Counted from the first letter of the stretch, positions 50,453 through 61,745 are shown. The stretch is DNA of 64,000 nt from Ailanthus altissimus (GCA_946807835.1 OX327686.1:16058001-16122000); one strand, 5' to 3'. Notes: generated by a model not told the origin, from the sequence alone. Program-made: numbers and translations.

Positions 50453-52269
50453 AATGCCCTAAAAGCATATACTTGTACTGTTTTTATGAAATTAATAAAG
50501 TTACGATATACTTGATGAGTGTTCATAATTTTATGACATAAATATCATAAAATCCCTTGTTTATTTATGTAATCATAACTTTAGTATATAAATATAAAAA
50601 AAGCATGTACTTGTACTGTTTTTATGAAATTAATAAAGTTGCAATATACTTGATGAGTGTTCATAATTTTATGACATAAATATCAGAAAATTTCTTGTTT
50701 ATTTATGTAATCATAACTTTAGTATATAATTATTATTTACAAGAAGATTAAAGTTATAGATAATAAACAAAAAAAGTTTGTAATAAATTAATTAAAGTTT
50801 AGGGTTTTTAATTAAATATTACTAGTGTGGTCCACAAACATTTAAAATGTAGTGGTTTTATCTGGATCACTAACGTAGTGAGGTGGAGGTACTATATATA
50901 ATATGATTATATAGGACTGGACCAAACGTAGTTTGAATTCCTATGTAAAATACCGTTGTTAATTAAGAATTCAAATAATGTCAACCGATGATTATATGCT
51001 GATTAACCTTAATCTTAAGTGATCATAAACTCTTGTTTATGTCATTATGTCATTTGAAATACTCGTTATGGTTTGTTTAAAGAACAGACTAAAAACTTGT
51101 ATTTTGGTGGCATTGTGAGATAAACAGTTGAGAATATGATTTACAGATATGAAATCCATTCATTCCTAATAGAAGTTAGAAAGAAGGTTCTCTTAAGGGT
51201 TAATTTTAGAACTGAACGGTTAGAGCGCTTAATTTATAATAATGTTATAAATTAACTGTTCACTGGTGAATTAATGGTACTTAAGGATAAATAAATAATT
51301 AGATGGGTAAATGGTAATTAACCTAGCTCTAATTATGAACCATCTATGGAAGGTTAAATTGCATGTAGTGATTAAATCAATGGACTGCTTTAAGTTTTCT
51401 GAGTAAATTATATCTACAACTTCAATAATGCAATTCCAAGTTTTTAGTAGAATAACACTGGAATTAATAAATTGAATTAATTAATTAAAAAGTTTAATTA
51501 ATTATTCAAAATTTATTGGAGCTTGAAATTGTAGGTTCTTAGGTCCCCAATACCACCTCTTTCGTTATTACAGTAAACAAATAAAAGGATTATGTTATTA
51601 CACAAATTGTTTGTATTCAAAATATAATTTTTAAATACGTATAGTTTATATTTGGATAAAATTAATTAATATAGATAAGATCTTATCTAAATATAATTAA
51701 ATATTTAATTTAAGAAATTAAATAAATAAAATCTTGAAGATAATTTTTGAAATTATCAAAAAGATTTAATTTTAATTTTAGTGTTTTTCTTTTATTATAA
51801 GACTAATAATGCTCAAATGTTGGGTATTATACGTTAATCACAAAGAGTAGGACTTTATGTGGTTTACATGAATTAAGTTTCATTTTAAGAGATAATAATT
51901 TAATTAATAAATGTTATTAATTAAATTATTATTTTAAAATAAGAAGACTAGTCTAAATAAAACAACACACATACGTAAAAAAATAAAAACGTAGGATACA
52001 TATTTTTCTTGAGAGAAAGAAAAAATAGGAAGCCCACTTTTCCCTTCACTGAAAAACTAGAAGCTTAGTTTAGAATTTTTCGATAAAAGAAAACTTTGCG
52101 TGAATTCAAGATATGTTCTTATTAAATTTTATTTACTTTAACATCAAATTCATATATTCATAAGATTTTTAGATAAAAAGTGTTTTTATCTAATGAAAAC
52201 AAAGATTAAAAAAATTTTATTTTCTATTCTACTGCGTTATAAATGTTATAACAATAAAACCATCCAACA
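50453..52269 (+). mobile_element. Solo LTR G (copia-like)
   Basis: It starts TGTTAGGGATAATGCCCT and ends AACCATCCAACA. The flanks TTAGT (50448-50452) and ATAGT (52270-52274) differ by one base. The start resembles plant copia LTRs with a TGCCCTAAAAG motif; the orientation rests on that alone. It is 1817 bp with no coding domain and a 138-bp tandem duplication near its start. Confidence 0.7.
50461..50736. repeat. 138-bp tandem duplication in LTR G
   Basis: Units start at 50461 and 50599, both AAAAGCAT-TACTTGTACTG, with few differences. Confidence 0.9.
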
Positions 52270-52524
52270 ATAGTAACTTCTACATAACATAGTATTTTTT
52301 AGGTTTTTAACATGTAACTTTCACATAGAATATTTTACATGAATAATATGATGTCATATTGTTTAAAATATTAAATTTAAGAATTTTTTAGAATATACAA
52401 ACATATGATTTGAAAATGTGATCATCTAATTTTCATACCAGTTTAATTTCCACAGACAGTTTATTTACCAAACCCATCAAACCCAAGGGAACGTAAGTAA
52501 GCATAATTCTTGTACTAGTTAACA

Positions 52525-53055
52525 GTTGTCTTGTCATTTCTTCACAAAATTCTCCAGAATCATAGTCATCATCATTTTCAATGACCTGAACATTACTTGT
52601 ACATGGAGCTCTCTAGTTATCATCATCAATACGATCCTCGTTTATTATCTCCAAATTAACGTTCTCCTTAACCACATCTTTAATCATAAATATGGTCTCC
52701 AAATAGACGGCGTTGTTGTTATTCTCATTAGAAACCCTAGCATTGGATTGAACCATTAACAGGAACTTTAATTCAATATCAAGCTTTGAAATCCTCTAGG
52801 ACAACCCATAGAAAGCCGAGAAGAAGATAGAGTTTTTTTTTTTAAGGAAATACGTGGGATTGGAGACCAAGATTTTGAAGCTTGATGTTGAATTAAAGTT
52901 CTTGTCAATGTCTCAACCATATGGTAGGATTCTTAGTGAGAATGAAAACAATGCCATCAATTTGAAGATTGGTTGTGTCATGAGTGAATATGGACGTGGT
53001 TAAGGAGAACATTGATTTGGCAATAGAAATCGAGGATCATATTGGCCCATCCCCT
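52525..53055. repeat. Inverted-repeat coiled-coil coding arms, locus 2
   Basis: The reverse strand of about 52610-52795 reads LDIELKFLLMVQSNARVSNE and KDVVKENVNLEIINED. The forward strand of about 52860-53050 reads LKLDVELKFLS, NENNAINLKI and MDVVKENIDLAIEIEDH. They are two arms of the same coding sequence facing away from each other across about 65 bp. Locus 1 (31760-33460) has the same segments. The forward arm leads into the spliced pseudogene that follows. Confidence 0.75.
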
Positions 53056-53670
53056 ATGATTTTGAGGAGAAAAAGGCAAGCTTCAAGAAGTGTGTCATCG
53101 TCATCAATAATGACTAAAAGAGGCCTAGTTACTTATATGAGGTGTCTACTTCTAGTAGGTACTATGACAACAAGAACAATTTTTCCTTTCCTTCAATTCC
53201 TATGAGGAAGCGATTCTTTGAGAAATTTAATTTTTGACAGATGATTTCTTATGCCAAATTATACAGCCACTAGTTCTTATTGGCCTACGCTCCCCAGGAG
53301 TAAGTGCGTCACTTCCCTTGTGCTATAACTATATGGACGAAGTACTGCCTCTGATGCCTCCAGACCTCCGAATCTCTACGGGCTAGGGAGCTTTTGACAT
53401 CAGGGTATTCCGTAATCACATTTTATTATGTGATTGCTTTTAATGAAATTATGTTTCCTCTTGATTCTAGTGAAGGGATTCCCAGTGAGGACTTCTATGA
53501 AAGCTACACATACGCGAGGGTATTACTTGACATAAGTGAGTTTCCTTTAACTCACTTTATTCCCTTGGTTTAATTTCATTGAATTCCTTATGTCTTCTTT
53601 CTTTTGTAGCCTTTAACATTGAGGCATTGTGGGTCTCTAAAGAATATGAGGTTATAGACTTAATTCCTTC

Positions 53671-54222
53671 AAAACTTCATCTGGAGGCTGATCGGTCTCG
53701 TTCTACAAGGGGTACTTTTAGAAGGCAGATCCTTTAAGTCGGATGCAATTCCACTATAGGATCCTAAAGTTCTTGTATTTGTTGATCTAGTTCCTTCCAT
53801 CAGTTTATCTATTTCAATGGTCACCGTGGTTGGTCCTTCCTCTGTTAAAGCTACTTTTGTTCCTCATTTCCTAGAGAGATGGGCGACTTCCTCGCGTCCT
53901 CCACGCCATGAAGATGGTAAGTTTTCTCATTGGAATTCATTTCTTTAGAACTTCATCTAGAGGCTGACCGGTCTAGTTTTGTAAGTGGAGTCTCAAAAGT
54001 TAGTTCCTCTATCCCGGATGCAATTTCATAACAGGATCGTGAAGTTCCTACATCTATTAATCTAGTTCCTCCTATCAATCCATCTATTCTAGAGACGATC
54101 ATAATTAGTCCTTTCACAGTTGAATATACTTATGTTCCTTCTTCTCTAGAGGAAAGGGCATCTTTCTTGTGTCCTTCATATGATGAAGATAGTAAGTTTT
54201 CTTATCTTGGATTTCCTGTCAT
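53671..54222 (+). repeat. Tandem exon duplication, about 276 bp
   Basis: Both units start AACTTCATCT-GAGGCTGA-CGGTCT and run past a splice donor (GAAGATGGTAAG at 53911; GAAGATAGTAAG at 54186). The second unit translates with one stop (INLVPPINPSILETIIISPF, FLCPSYDED); the first has related residues (DLVPSISLSIS, RPPRHED). The intron starts also match (GTTTTCTCAT / GTTTTCTTAT). Confidence 0.85.
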
Positions 54223-54692
54223 ACTGAATTACTATATGTTTATTGAAGTTTGGTTTCTTTTTTCTAGACCTTTAGGATTACATAGAGGATCTCTCTGATG
54301 TGATTCCTAATGTTTTATGTAATGGAGCAAAAACAAAACAAGGACTCTGAAGAAGAAGAGAGAGACTTTAACAATTCTTGAAAGTGTAGAAGCCATTCTA
54401 ACCTCAAAAAGTAAAGGTCAGAACTCAACGACGTTTCAATTTTTAAAGTCACGCCGAAACCCAGGAAGGCCTCAAGTTTTACAATGACCTTCTCCAACTG
54501 AAGATGTTTCTGAGGCAACTCCGAAGGTTGCCCAAGAAGAAGTTCCAGAGGCTGCTGAAAAGCTTCAATATACTAATATTGCTCATTTGGACCCTGAATG
54601 AGAGGCTCCTACACAAGGGGAGGCTCAAGGATGCATAGATAAGTTTCCTCCTTTTTATTTTGATGTTGGAATGGAGGACGTCATTCCTCCTG

Positions 54693-54772
54693 GTAGGTAC
54701 ATTAAATTTTTTGAGTGATGATATCTGAATTTTATCTCTTCCTTTACTTAATTTTCATTCATGTTCTTACAG
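54693..54772 (+). other. Intron in the 53-55 kb pseudogene
   Basis: The donor is TG|GTAGGT and the acceptor TTCTTACAG|AGG. Removing it joins MEDVIPP to EDSIDWSTD without a frame change, while reading through meets a stop within a few codons. Confidence 0.7.
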
Positions 54773-55457
54773 AGGACTCAATCGATTGGAGTACCGACTT
54801 TGATTCCATTCTTAATCCAAGGGCCTCTATTTTACCTCTGAGAATGAGAACAAGAAGTGGGGTGTTGCTGCGAGTGGTGGGGGTCCCTCATATCGATATT
54901 CAAAGGTCCCCTCCTTGTTATGCCCAACGGGATGAAGATGACATTTCCTTAAGGTTTGTCAAGTCGAGTGAACAGGTGGAGAAACACTCTATTATTCTTT
55001 GGACAGATAGAGAAAGCTTTGTGGCAATCTTATCAAGGTTGTTTACAAGAGTTGATCGAGCAATGTTTCGAAGGCTTCCAAACATGATTTATAGAGTTAT
55101 GAAAGAGAACAATTTGCTGACTTAATTACGATAAATATTCTATTCTATGTATGTAGTTTGATGAAATCGCTTTTGAGATTGCCTTCATTTACTAATGTAT
55201 GTATATTTTTTGTAGTAGGTGCAAAATAGGCTACTTACTAAGGATGCATTTGAAGAGGAATTAAATGCATTCCAATAATATGTTAATTCTTTAAATAAGC
55301 AATTAAAAAATCTGATAGAAGAAGCTAATTCAAGAAAGGTCAAAGTTTTATTGGAGAGGGAGCTCCCAAGTGTTGAGGAAGAGAAAAAGAAGCTGAAGGT
55401 AGATGCTATTGATGCTTCCTGTGTTTGAGAGCTAAAAAAGATTACGGAACAACTAAT

Positions 55458-57254
55458 TGTGAGTGTTAATTATTTTAGGATGCATTTATGTGGGATTGTA
55501 TTCATCATTACAAAACATGCATCATATACATAATTGTGTGCATGCAAAAGTTTAGAAATCTAATTTCTTAAATGACAAACACAATAAATTTTTTATGTTA
55601 TCTCAAAAATGAAATTACTATGGTTTGTAGAGAATTATCTTGGCAAACCTTTTGTTCTTTGTCGACGATTCGATGATGATTAAAACTTCTTGGAGCTCAC
55701 CTTGAAGTGATTCCTTAAACAATTCTAGTCTCCAATACTTAGTGAGATTAGAGTAGCTAAAATCATAACTTTAATTGTAGTGTAAGATTTTTGTTTTTGT
55801 GTTTAAACTCTTTAAGCAAATAAACTCTCTTATTTTCACTCTTGAAACAAAGCCCTTTTCCTTTTTGTTTTTCCTACCAAGTCTCACTTGAATTTTCTTA
55901 TTTAACTACATTAAAAAATATTAAAAGTATTTCAATGTAAATATTTTTAAATAAAAAAATTAAACTAAGAAAAATGTTCTCTAAATAGCTCAAGCACCAT
56001 TTATAAAATTATATTAAAATACATGTTTTGTCTTAACAATGTAAGATAAGAAGAAAACTTTTAATTATTTTATTAATCAATTAAGGTAAGTATCCAACAC
56101 ATGTCACATAAAAATAATATAATAAATATTATATGTCTATTCAAGACAAGTGTCCAACACATGTCTTATAAAATAATATAATAAATATCATATGCTTATT
56201 TTAAAAAATAATGCCCAATTATTACAAGAGCCACTGGTTTAATGACATATGTCATAAATATATTTTCTAGCAAAAGATGGACCTATTTGTAACATTTACA
56301 AAATATAATTTTTACTTTACAAAGAGGTCCTTAAAATGATTCTACTTTCGAAAATCTCTCGAATTGAACCGTTCGACCCGGTTTGCTATCCCTGTACTCA
56401 ACGAGTACATTTTATATTATGAAACTCTCCGTTTGTCTTACGAAATATTTTTGTAAATCCGTTAACGATGCCCCACAGACACGTTACGGATATTACAAAC
56501 TAACTCATTGAATCATACAAGTTGAGGTTAACTATATCTGTCTAATCCTTCAATCATTATACCCTGCATGTGCGGGTATATAGATCAGCATCATCAAATC
56601 TCTATTTGCTCATCCATGAACTTATCTTTAAATTTGTATTTCAATAAAAAATATATGCAAACATTTTTGCGAATTATTTAACCTTTCAAAAACTCCTTTT
56701 TCAAGTTTATTACTTATAGCCATAAGATTTTTTGAGATACAATCTTGAAGCATCGAATATATAACTTACCTATGTAAGCTGACGGATCCTGTATCTACGC
56801 ACACCAGACTCCATGAGTATCGAATCATACCTAGTGATACATAGCAGTCAGACCATGAAAGGTCTTTGACATATGTGGAACCAAGGTATAGTGGATCACT
56901 CACAAGCCCACCATGGTGCTTAAATCAAAGGATCACAAATACTACTCAAGTTGAGAAGTCCTTCCATTAATAACTTCATAAAATGTCTATTGGAGGTCCT
57001 CGTGAGTCTTTTCAGTATTCATTCCTCAGTGAATACCCGTATGCCTGTACAAGATTCCACTAAGCTTATAGTCTACTAAGATTAACCATCTGGACCATTC
57101 AGAGTTAGACATACATTGATCTATATATTAGGATTTCGCCGATAGACCCACATCGATAAAATAGACTAGGAACATAGTATTTTAGAACATACTTGCATAA
57201 TGACAATTTCTAACACCATTTGCAACTATGTTAATACTAATATATTTTAAGGTC
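55458..57254 (-). mobile_element. Family A LTR, copy A8, interrupted by element E
   Basis: A reverse-orientation LTR starting TGTGAGTGTTAATT on the + strand, which corresponds to the CTCACA end of A5 and A6. It shares with A3 the blocks GGAGCTCACCTTGAAGT, AACAATTCTA and GCCATAAGATTTTTTGAGATAC. It breaks off at AAGGTC (57254), where element E starts. In A3 the corresponding sequence runs on for about another 180 bp, so the rest of A8 should lie beyond the window. Confidence 0.82.
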
Positions 57255-58622
57255 TGATAAGGGTTCATTAAGTCTAATATTTTAATCTTCCAAACTTAAT
57301 ATTTATTCATAAAAATTAAGATTATTTAGCTTTTGATGTATTTTATTATTATTTTTGTAAGTTTGGAGTCAATGAAGCAAATAGGGTAGAAACTCTAATA
57401 AAAATAAGATAAAAAATTAAAATATTATAGTTACTGCTACAGTTATTTGCTATAGTCATTCGCTACAGTGTCTCAGTGCCCAAGATTCTGTGTTGTGGCA
57501 TGGGTGGCGGTGAACAGCACCTAATGAACAGTACGTGTAAACAATATTTGTTGCTACAGTAACTCGTAAACAGTAATCCAACTTTGACTTATATATTATG
57601 TTTAACCCTAATTTAAAGATAAAAACCTATAAATAGAATGCCAAAAACTCTAATTAAAAGGAGGAGAGGAGAACAAAAAGAGAAGAAAAGAGGTAAAAAC
57701 TTAGAGAAAGAAATCACAACACAAAATCAAATATCAAAGCCAAGATTGAAGAAGTAAGATCAATATTCAAGCTTCAAGTCAAGATTTAGCGAGAAACACA
57801 TCAAGGAGTCACTTTGATTAGTTTTTCTTCTTTTTTTTATCATTATGCTCTTATTCTTGTTAATCTTTATGAAGTGGTTAGATACTTTTATTTTTATGAT
57901 GGGCTAAATTGTTCATCTAGGGTTAGACTTAGTGAACCTAGTATAGATTTGGATTGTGTTAATTTTTAGTTTATGAATTTGATACATTCAATTGATTCAT
58001 TCTATCTTATGTTTAATGCTTTCATTATACCTGATTAATATTTTGAATGATTGAGGAACCATGATGAACTCAACGGAGGGATTCATGTGTTTAGCCTATA
58101 ATAGTTTGATGCATGATCATAAGGTAACAATTATGAGTTCCATCAAGGATAAACATATACCTAGGTGGCATGTATGGTATAATTTAGACTTGATCTTAAT
58201 AAATTACATTATGATTTGATTACCATAGACATATAGGTGATTATTATAATGTGTAATATAGTCACTTGACCATCGACAGAGGTTTGTGATGAGATTAGTG
58301 TCTAAGCCAATCAGTTAGTATTAAGAGATTAACTAAGTGGTTAATGAGTCCAATAAAATACTAGGGGACAAGTTAAAACCATAGATTATCTTTATTTATG
58401 AATTCTATCATTCACTTTTGTTTAGATTAATTTATAGAGTTAGATTAGCTAAATAAATTTCAGATTGTGATTTTCTAAATAAAAGTTAGGTAGTTACAAT
58501 TTTAGTACTTGATTTATAGAATTAGATTGCATAGTCTCTTTGGGATTGATATCTAGACTTAAAATCTTATATTACTTTATACGATAGCGTGCACTTGCAC
58601 TTAGCTACTATAGTACCAATCA
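57255..58622 (+). mobile_element. 5' LTR of element E
   Basis: It starts TGATAAGGGTTCATTAAG and ends CTATAGTACCAATCA, just before the primer binding site. At 1368 bp it shares the first eight bases with LTR B and the 3' block (TCTTTGGGATTGATATC, ACGATAGCGTGCACTTGCAC) with B, C, D and H. A cluster of GCTACAGT and GAACAGTA words lies at 57430-57570. Confidence 0.88.
57627..57636 (+). promoter_or_regulatory. TATA box of LTR E
   Basis: CTATAAATAG, followed 20-70 bp later by a GA-rich stretch (GGAGGAGAGGAGAAC), the usual start of a plant LTR transcript. Confidence 0.6.
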
Positions 58623-58628
58623 AGTTCT

Positions 58629-58646
58629 TGGCGCCGTTGCTGGGGA
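58629..58646 (+). other. Primer binding site of element E, tRNA-Asp type
   Basis: TGGCGCCGTTGCTGGGGA, one base from the common form TGGCGCCGTTGCCGGGGA, six bases after the LTR end. Confidence 0.9.
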
Positions 58647-58777
58647 CTAGTTTTATCTATTCTTTAAATCAATACTAATACCAAGTTACGTACTTTTAAT
58701 TTAGATTTTTTATTTTTGTTTTATCTTTTTCTTTTTACTTTGATTTTCTTTTTATTTTTATTTTTATAGTTCATACC

Positions 58778-60230
58778 ATGGAGGGAAACAACGATCACAT
58801 CAATAATCCTGTGTTTGAGCCCATGATACCACATAGAGCTTTGAAAGAGTATACTATCCTAATTATAATTTTCAGTCTAGTATTCAGTACCCAATCATTA
58901 ATGCTAATAACTTCGCGATCAAGCCAAATATTATTCAGATATTGAAAGAAATTGTACAGTTTAGCGGAGCTCCTAATGACGATCCTAACATGCATATCAT
59001 AAATTTCTTAGAAATTTGTGATACCTTCAAATACAACGTAGTCTCCGACGATGCCATCTAATTGAGATTATTCCCTTTCTCCTTAAGGGACAGATCTAAG
59101 AGTTGGTTAATGTCATTGCCGTCAGGATCCATATCAACGTGAAAAGATTTGGCACAGAAGTTCTTAGCCAAGATGAGGAATGACACCACCTTATTCAAAC
59201 AAATTGATAGAGAGTCATTGTGAGGCATGGGAGCACTTCAAGTACATGTTGAGGAAGTGTCCTCATTATGGAGTCCCTAGATAGCTATTAGTCCAACATT
59301 GTACAATGGATTAGTAGGCCATTTGAGGACCATTGTAGATGCTACTACTGGAGAAGCTTTAATGAATAAGTCTACAGATGAGACTTATGATCTATTAGAG
59401 GAGATAGCGTCAAATAGTTACGAATGACTAGCAGAGAGAGTTACACCTAAAAGAGTTGTCGATATATATATTATTTATGCATTTAATATAAAATTGACAT
59501 ATTTAATGCACGGATAGCTCAAATCAATACTTTATCTAAGAAGTTTGATGCATTAAATGACGTCAAAACCTAACAAGTGACATGCGACTTTTGTGGTGAT
59601 AACTACATGAATGGGCGGTGCATGAAAGCAATGAATTATGTAGGCAATTCATCCGTCAACAACCTAACCTACAATCAAATTCCTATAATCTGAGGTAGAG
59701 AGATCATCTAAACTTCTTTTGGCGTTACAACCAAGAAGAGCCATCTAGACCAATGAATCCCCCAGGATTTTCACCACTACAAAAGAAGAAACGGACACTG
59801 GAAGACATATTTATGCAATATATGAAATCCAATAATGCCATCCTACAGAATCATTCAGAATCTTTGAAGAATTTAGAGGTTTAAATAGAAACACTTACTG
59901 CTGTAATTAATAGGAGACCTCAAGGTACTCTATCAAGTGAGCTTGAGACAAATCTACAAGGAATTGTGGAGCAATGCCAAGCTATCAACTTGAAGAGTAG
60001 TAAGATCTTACAAAAAAATACATCCACACCACCATCATCAAGTATAAAGAAGAAGAAAGTGCAGAAAATAAAGTGCAATCATATAGACCGCCTATTCTTT
60101 TTCTACAAAGGCTACGAAGGTGTCAAACAAGTGTTTAAACAGAAAATCAACAGCATACCAGTTCAGAAAATAGTGCAGAATCTAAAAAAAGTGTAGAATT
60201 TTTAATAATGGAACGTGCAGAAATTAGTAT
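58778..60230 (+). pseudogene. Degenerate Athila/Tat gag of element E
   Basis: The ATG at 58778 opens MEGNNDHINNPVFEPMIPHR. After a frame shift it continues YPIINANNFAIKPNIIQILK, SGAPNDDPNMHIINFLEICD, SDDAI-stop-LRLFPFSLRDRSK and WLMSLPSGS, a textbook order for this Gag. A decayed zinc knuckle (CDFCGDNYMNGRC) lies near 59583. Later, SLEDLL-like (TLEDIFMQYMKS), NRRPQGTLSSELETN and VEQCQAINLKSSK mark the linker before the protease. There the reading breaks down into Lys-rich sequence (open frame 59966-60196). Six or more stops are present. The capsid-like protein would package element RNA. Confidence 0.85.
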
Positions 60231-60410
60231 TAAAGTGTAGAAAAATAATAACACAATAGAAAATACTAGTAACAAATAGCAGAATCAGCCCATGTGCACT
60301 ATATTATTTGACTATTGTACCATTAATATGATGCCATCAAACACCAAAGAGCTCAAAGACATGGAGATGTTGAATCCTCACATCAAAAAGCAGGCGTTAA
60401 GGCATAAAAA

Positions 60411-60450
60411 GAGAAGGAAGAAGAAGAAGAAGAAGAAGAAGAAGAAGCAG
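60411..60450 (+). repeat. (AAG)n microsatellite
   Basis: About a dozen AAG/GAA units, giving the lysine run in the open frame 60292-60510, which is not a real gene. Confidence 0.95.
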
Positions 60451-60697
60451 AACGATGATAAGATCAAAGAGAAGAGCACAAAAGAGACATTTCATCGGTC
60501 TAAGATTTAAGTCTTTTAAGAGAAACACAATGAGAAAGAGGAACAAGTTGCTGCCCAAGATCTAATAAAGAAGATGTGAAAGCTGGAAGAAAAGAAGCCT
60601 AACAAGCTCACATATAAAGATACTTCCACCATTGACTTTGATCCTCTATAAGAGTAGAAAGAGCCTCGTCAAGCTGACAACGCTAAATCAAGCACTT

Positions 60698-60715
60698 CTT
60701 GGGAGGCAACCCAAG
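60698..60715 (+). other. Conserved hairpin at the polyprotein end of element E
   Basis: CTTGGGAGGCAACCCAAG, a 6-bp perfect stem with a 6-base loop, preceded by CGTCAAGCTGACAACGC. The same signature, decayed, is at about 45941-45960 in element C. I recall this motif as a recurrent feature of Athila/Tat elements. Confidence 0.8.
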
Positions 60716-60923
60716 TAATTTTTATTTTTATTAGATTATTTTTAATATCAATTATGTTAGTTTCTTTTCGTTGTAGGAATAAATAACTAATTCAAGCATT
60801 CAATGAAGCAGCATGAGCAATTGCAAGCATTAAAAGTAAAGAAAACTGCAATCACATTACAACACTGCATTGCTTCAACTTCAGTTATCAGGGGAGTTTC
60901 TCTTAGTTTTAAATTTATTTTTA

Positions 60924-60960
60924 GACATTGAGAACAGTGTCTAATTTAAGTTTGGGGGTG
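60924..60960 (+). other. Second conserved hairpin and G-run in element E
   Basis: GACATTGAGAACAGTGTC can fold with one G-U pair, followed by AATTTAAGTTTGGGGGTGGG. Similar GACA-TG...CA-TGTC plus TTTGGGGGTG sequences are common downstream of the coding region in Athila/Tat elements; element C has a GGGGTGGGG run at about 46533. Confidence 0.65.
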
Positions 60961-61351
60961 GGAAACACACTTTCTTGTGTTTAGTTTGCTGCTTATATTG
61001 GTTGGTTGTCTTGTGGGTTAATTTTTTTTTTTTTTTGTCTAGTTTTAGTTGAGATGATGATCATTAGTTCAGGATATGAAATAGAATATTAGTTGAATTT
61101 ATTTTTACAAGTCTCTAGGAATACTAGATGCTTGAGATAACTCTTATATTATGATTCTTGAACTAACTTTAAGCTTATTTTTGATCACTTCTTCTTAAAC
61201 ACAATAAAATAAGCATGTATTAGTTGAATTTATTTTTGCTTAGAGGTACTTTATGCTTAAGTAGTACACCACAGTCTTGAAGACAAATACTTTAGAACTT
61301 GATTGATTACTACTTGAGGCGAAATCCTAGAATTCACATGCTTAGAAAAAT

Positions 61352-61745
61352 GACATTAGGCCATCTTTGGATCGTTTGAGCTTTTTCGAGCCTACCTTAT
61401 ATGTATATTTATCTCTAGTCACCCCGTTTGAGCCTAATTATCTATTTGTTTTCTATTTAACCACATTACTGTTGGGATTTGTGCTCACGTGCTATCCTAT
61501 TGTTGTATGAATATTTTATTTTATAATATTTATACATTTTATTATTTGACATTAGGTCATCTTTGGACCGTTTGAGCCTTTTCGAGCCTACCTTATATGT
61601 ATATTTATCCCTAGTCACCCCGTATGAGCTTAATTATCCCTTTTTTTATATTTAACAACATTACTGTTGGGATTTGTGCTCACGTGTCATCTCATTGTTG
61701 TATAAATATTTTATTTTATAATAATTATAAAGTTCATTATTTGTT
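61352..61745. repeat. 195-197-bp tandem duplication across the E/A7 junction
   Basis: Unit 1 starts GACATTAGGCCATC at 61352, unit 2 GACATTAGGTCATC at 61549. Each holds the conserved block of element E and the first 80 or so bases of the family A LTR (TGTTGGGATTTGTGCTCACG at 61470 and 61665). Confidence 0.92.

Larger units (their letters stand above)
53056..55455 (+). pseudogene. Degenerate multi-exon gene (possible plant mobile-domain-like protein)
   Basis: Several exon-like segments with plausible splice sites lie in order. An early one (about 53225-53480) reads LAYAPQE, stop, VRHFPCAITIWTKYC, which weakly recalls the YAP--VARQFG--Q segment of plant mobile-domain proteins. Two tandem exons follow (53671-53916, 53947-54191), each ending in GTAAG. 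The segment from about 54320 has only two stops and joins in frame across an 80-bp intron (54693-54772, GTAGGT...TTCTTACAG) to a 117-codon exon ending at 55125, with FRRLPNMIYRVMKENNLLT at its end. A last exon (about 55218-55457) is a charged coiled coil (KDAFEEELNAF, KKKLKVDAID). LTR A8 cuts it off. Family assignment is uncertain; the exon structure is better supported. Confidence 0.5.
57255..61664 (+). mobile_element. Athila/Tat-type element E, internally deleted, interrupted by A7
   Basis: It has a 5' LTR (57255-58622), tRNA-Asp primer binding site, degenerate gag, polyprotein-end signature and 3' non-coding region. Protease, reverse transcriptase and integrase are absent. Its 3' LTR is not in the window, because family A element A7 is inserted in its 3' non-coding region. 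It sits inside A8. Confidence 0.85.

Noticed and set aside
60292..60510. Open frame with a long lysine run.
   Set aside because: The run is an (AAG)n microsatellite in the decayed interior of element E.
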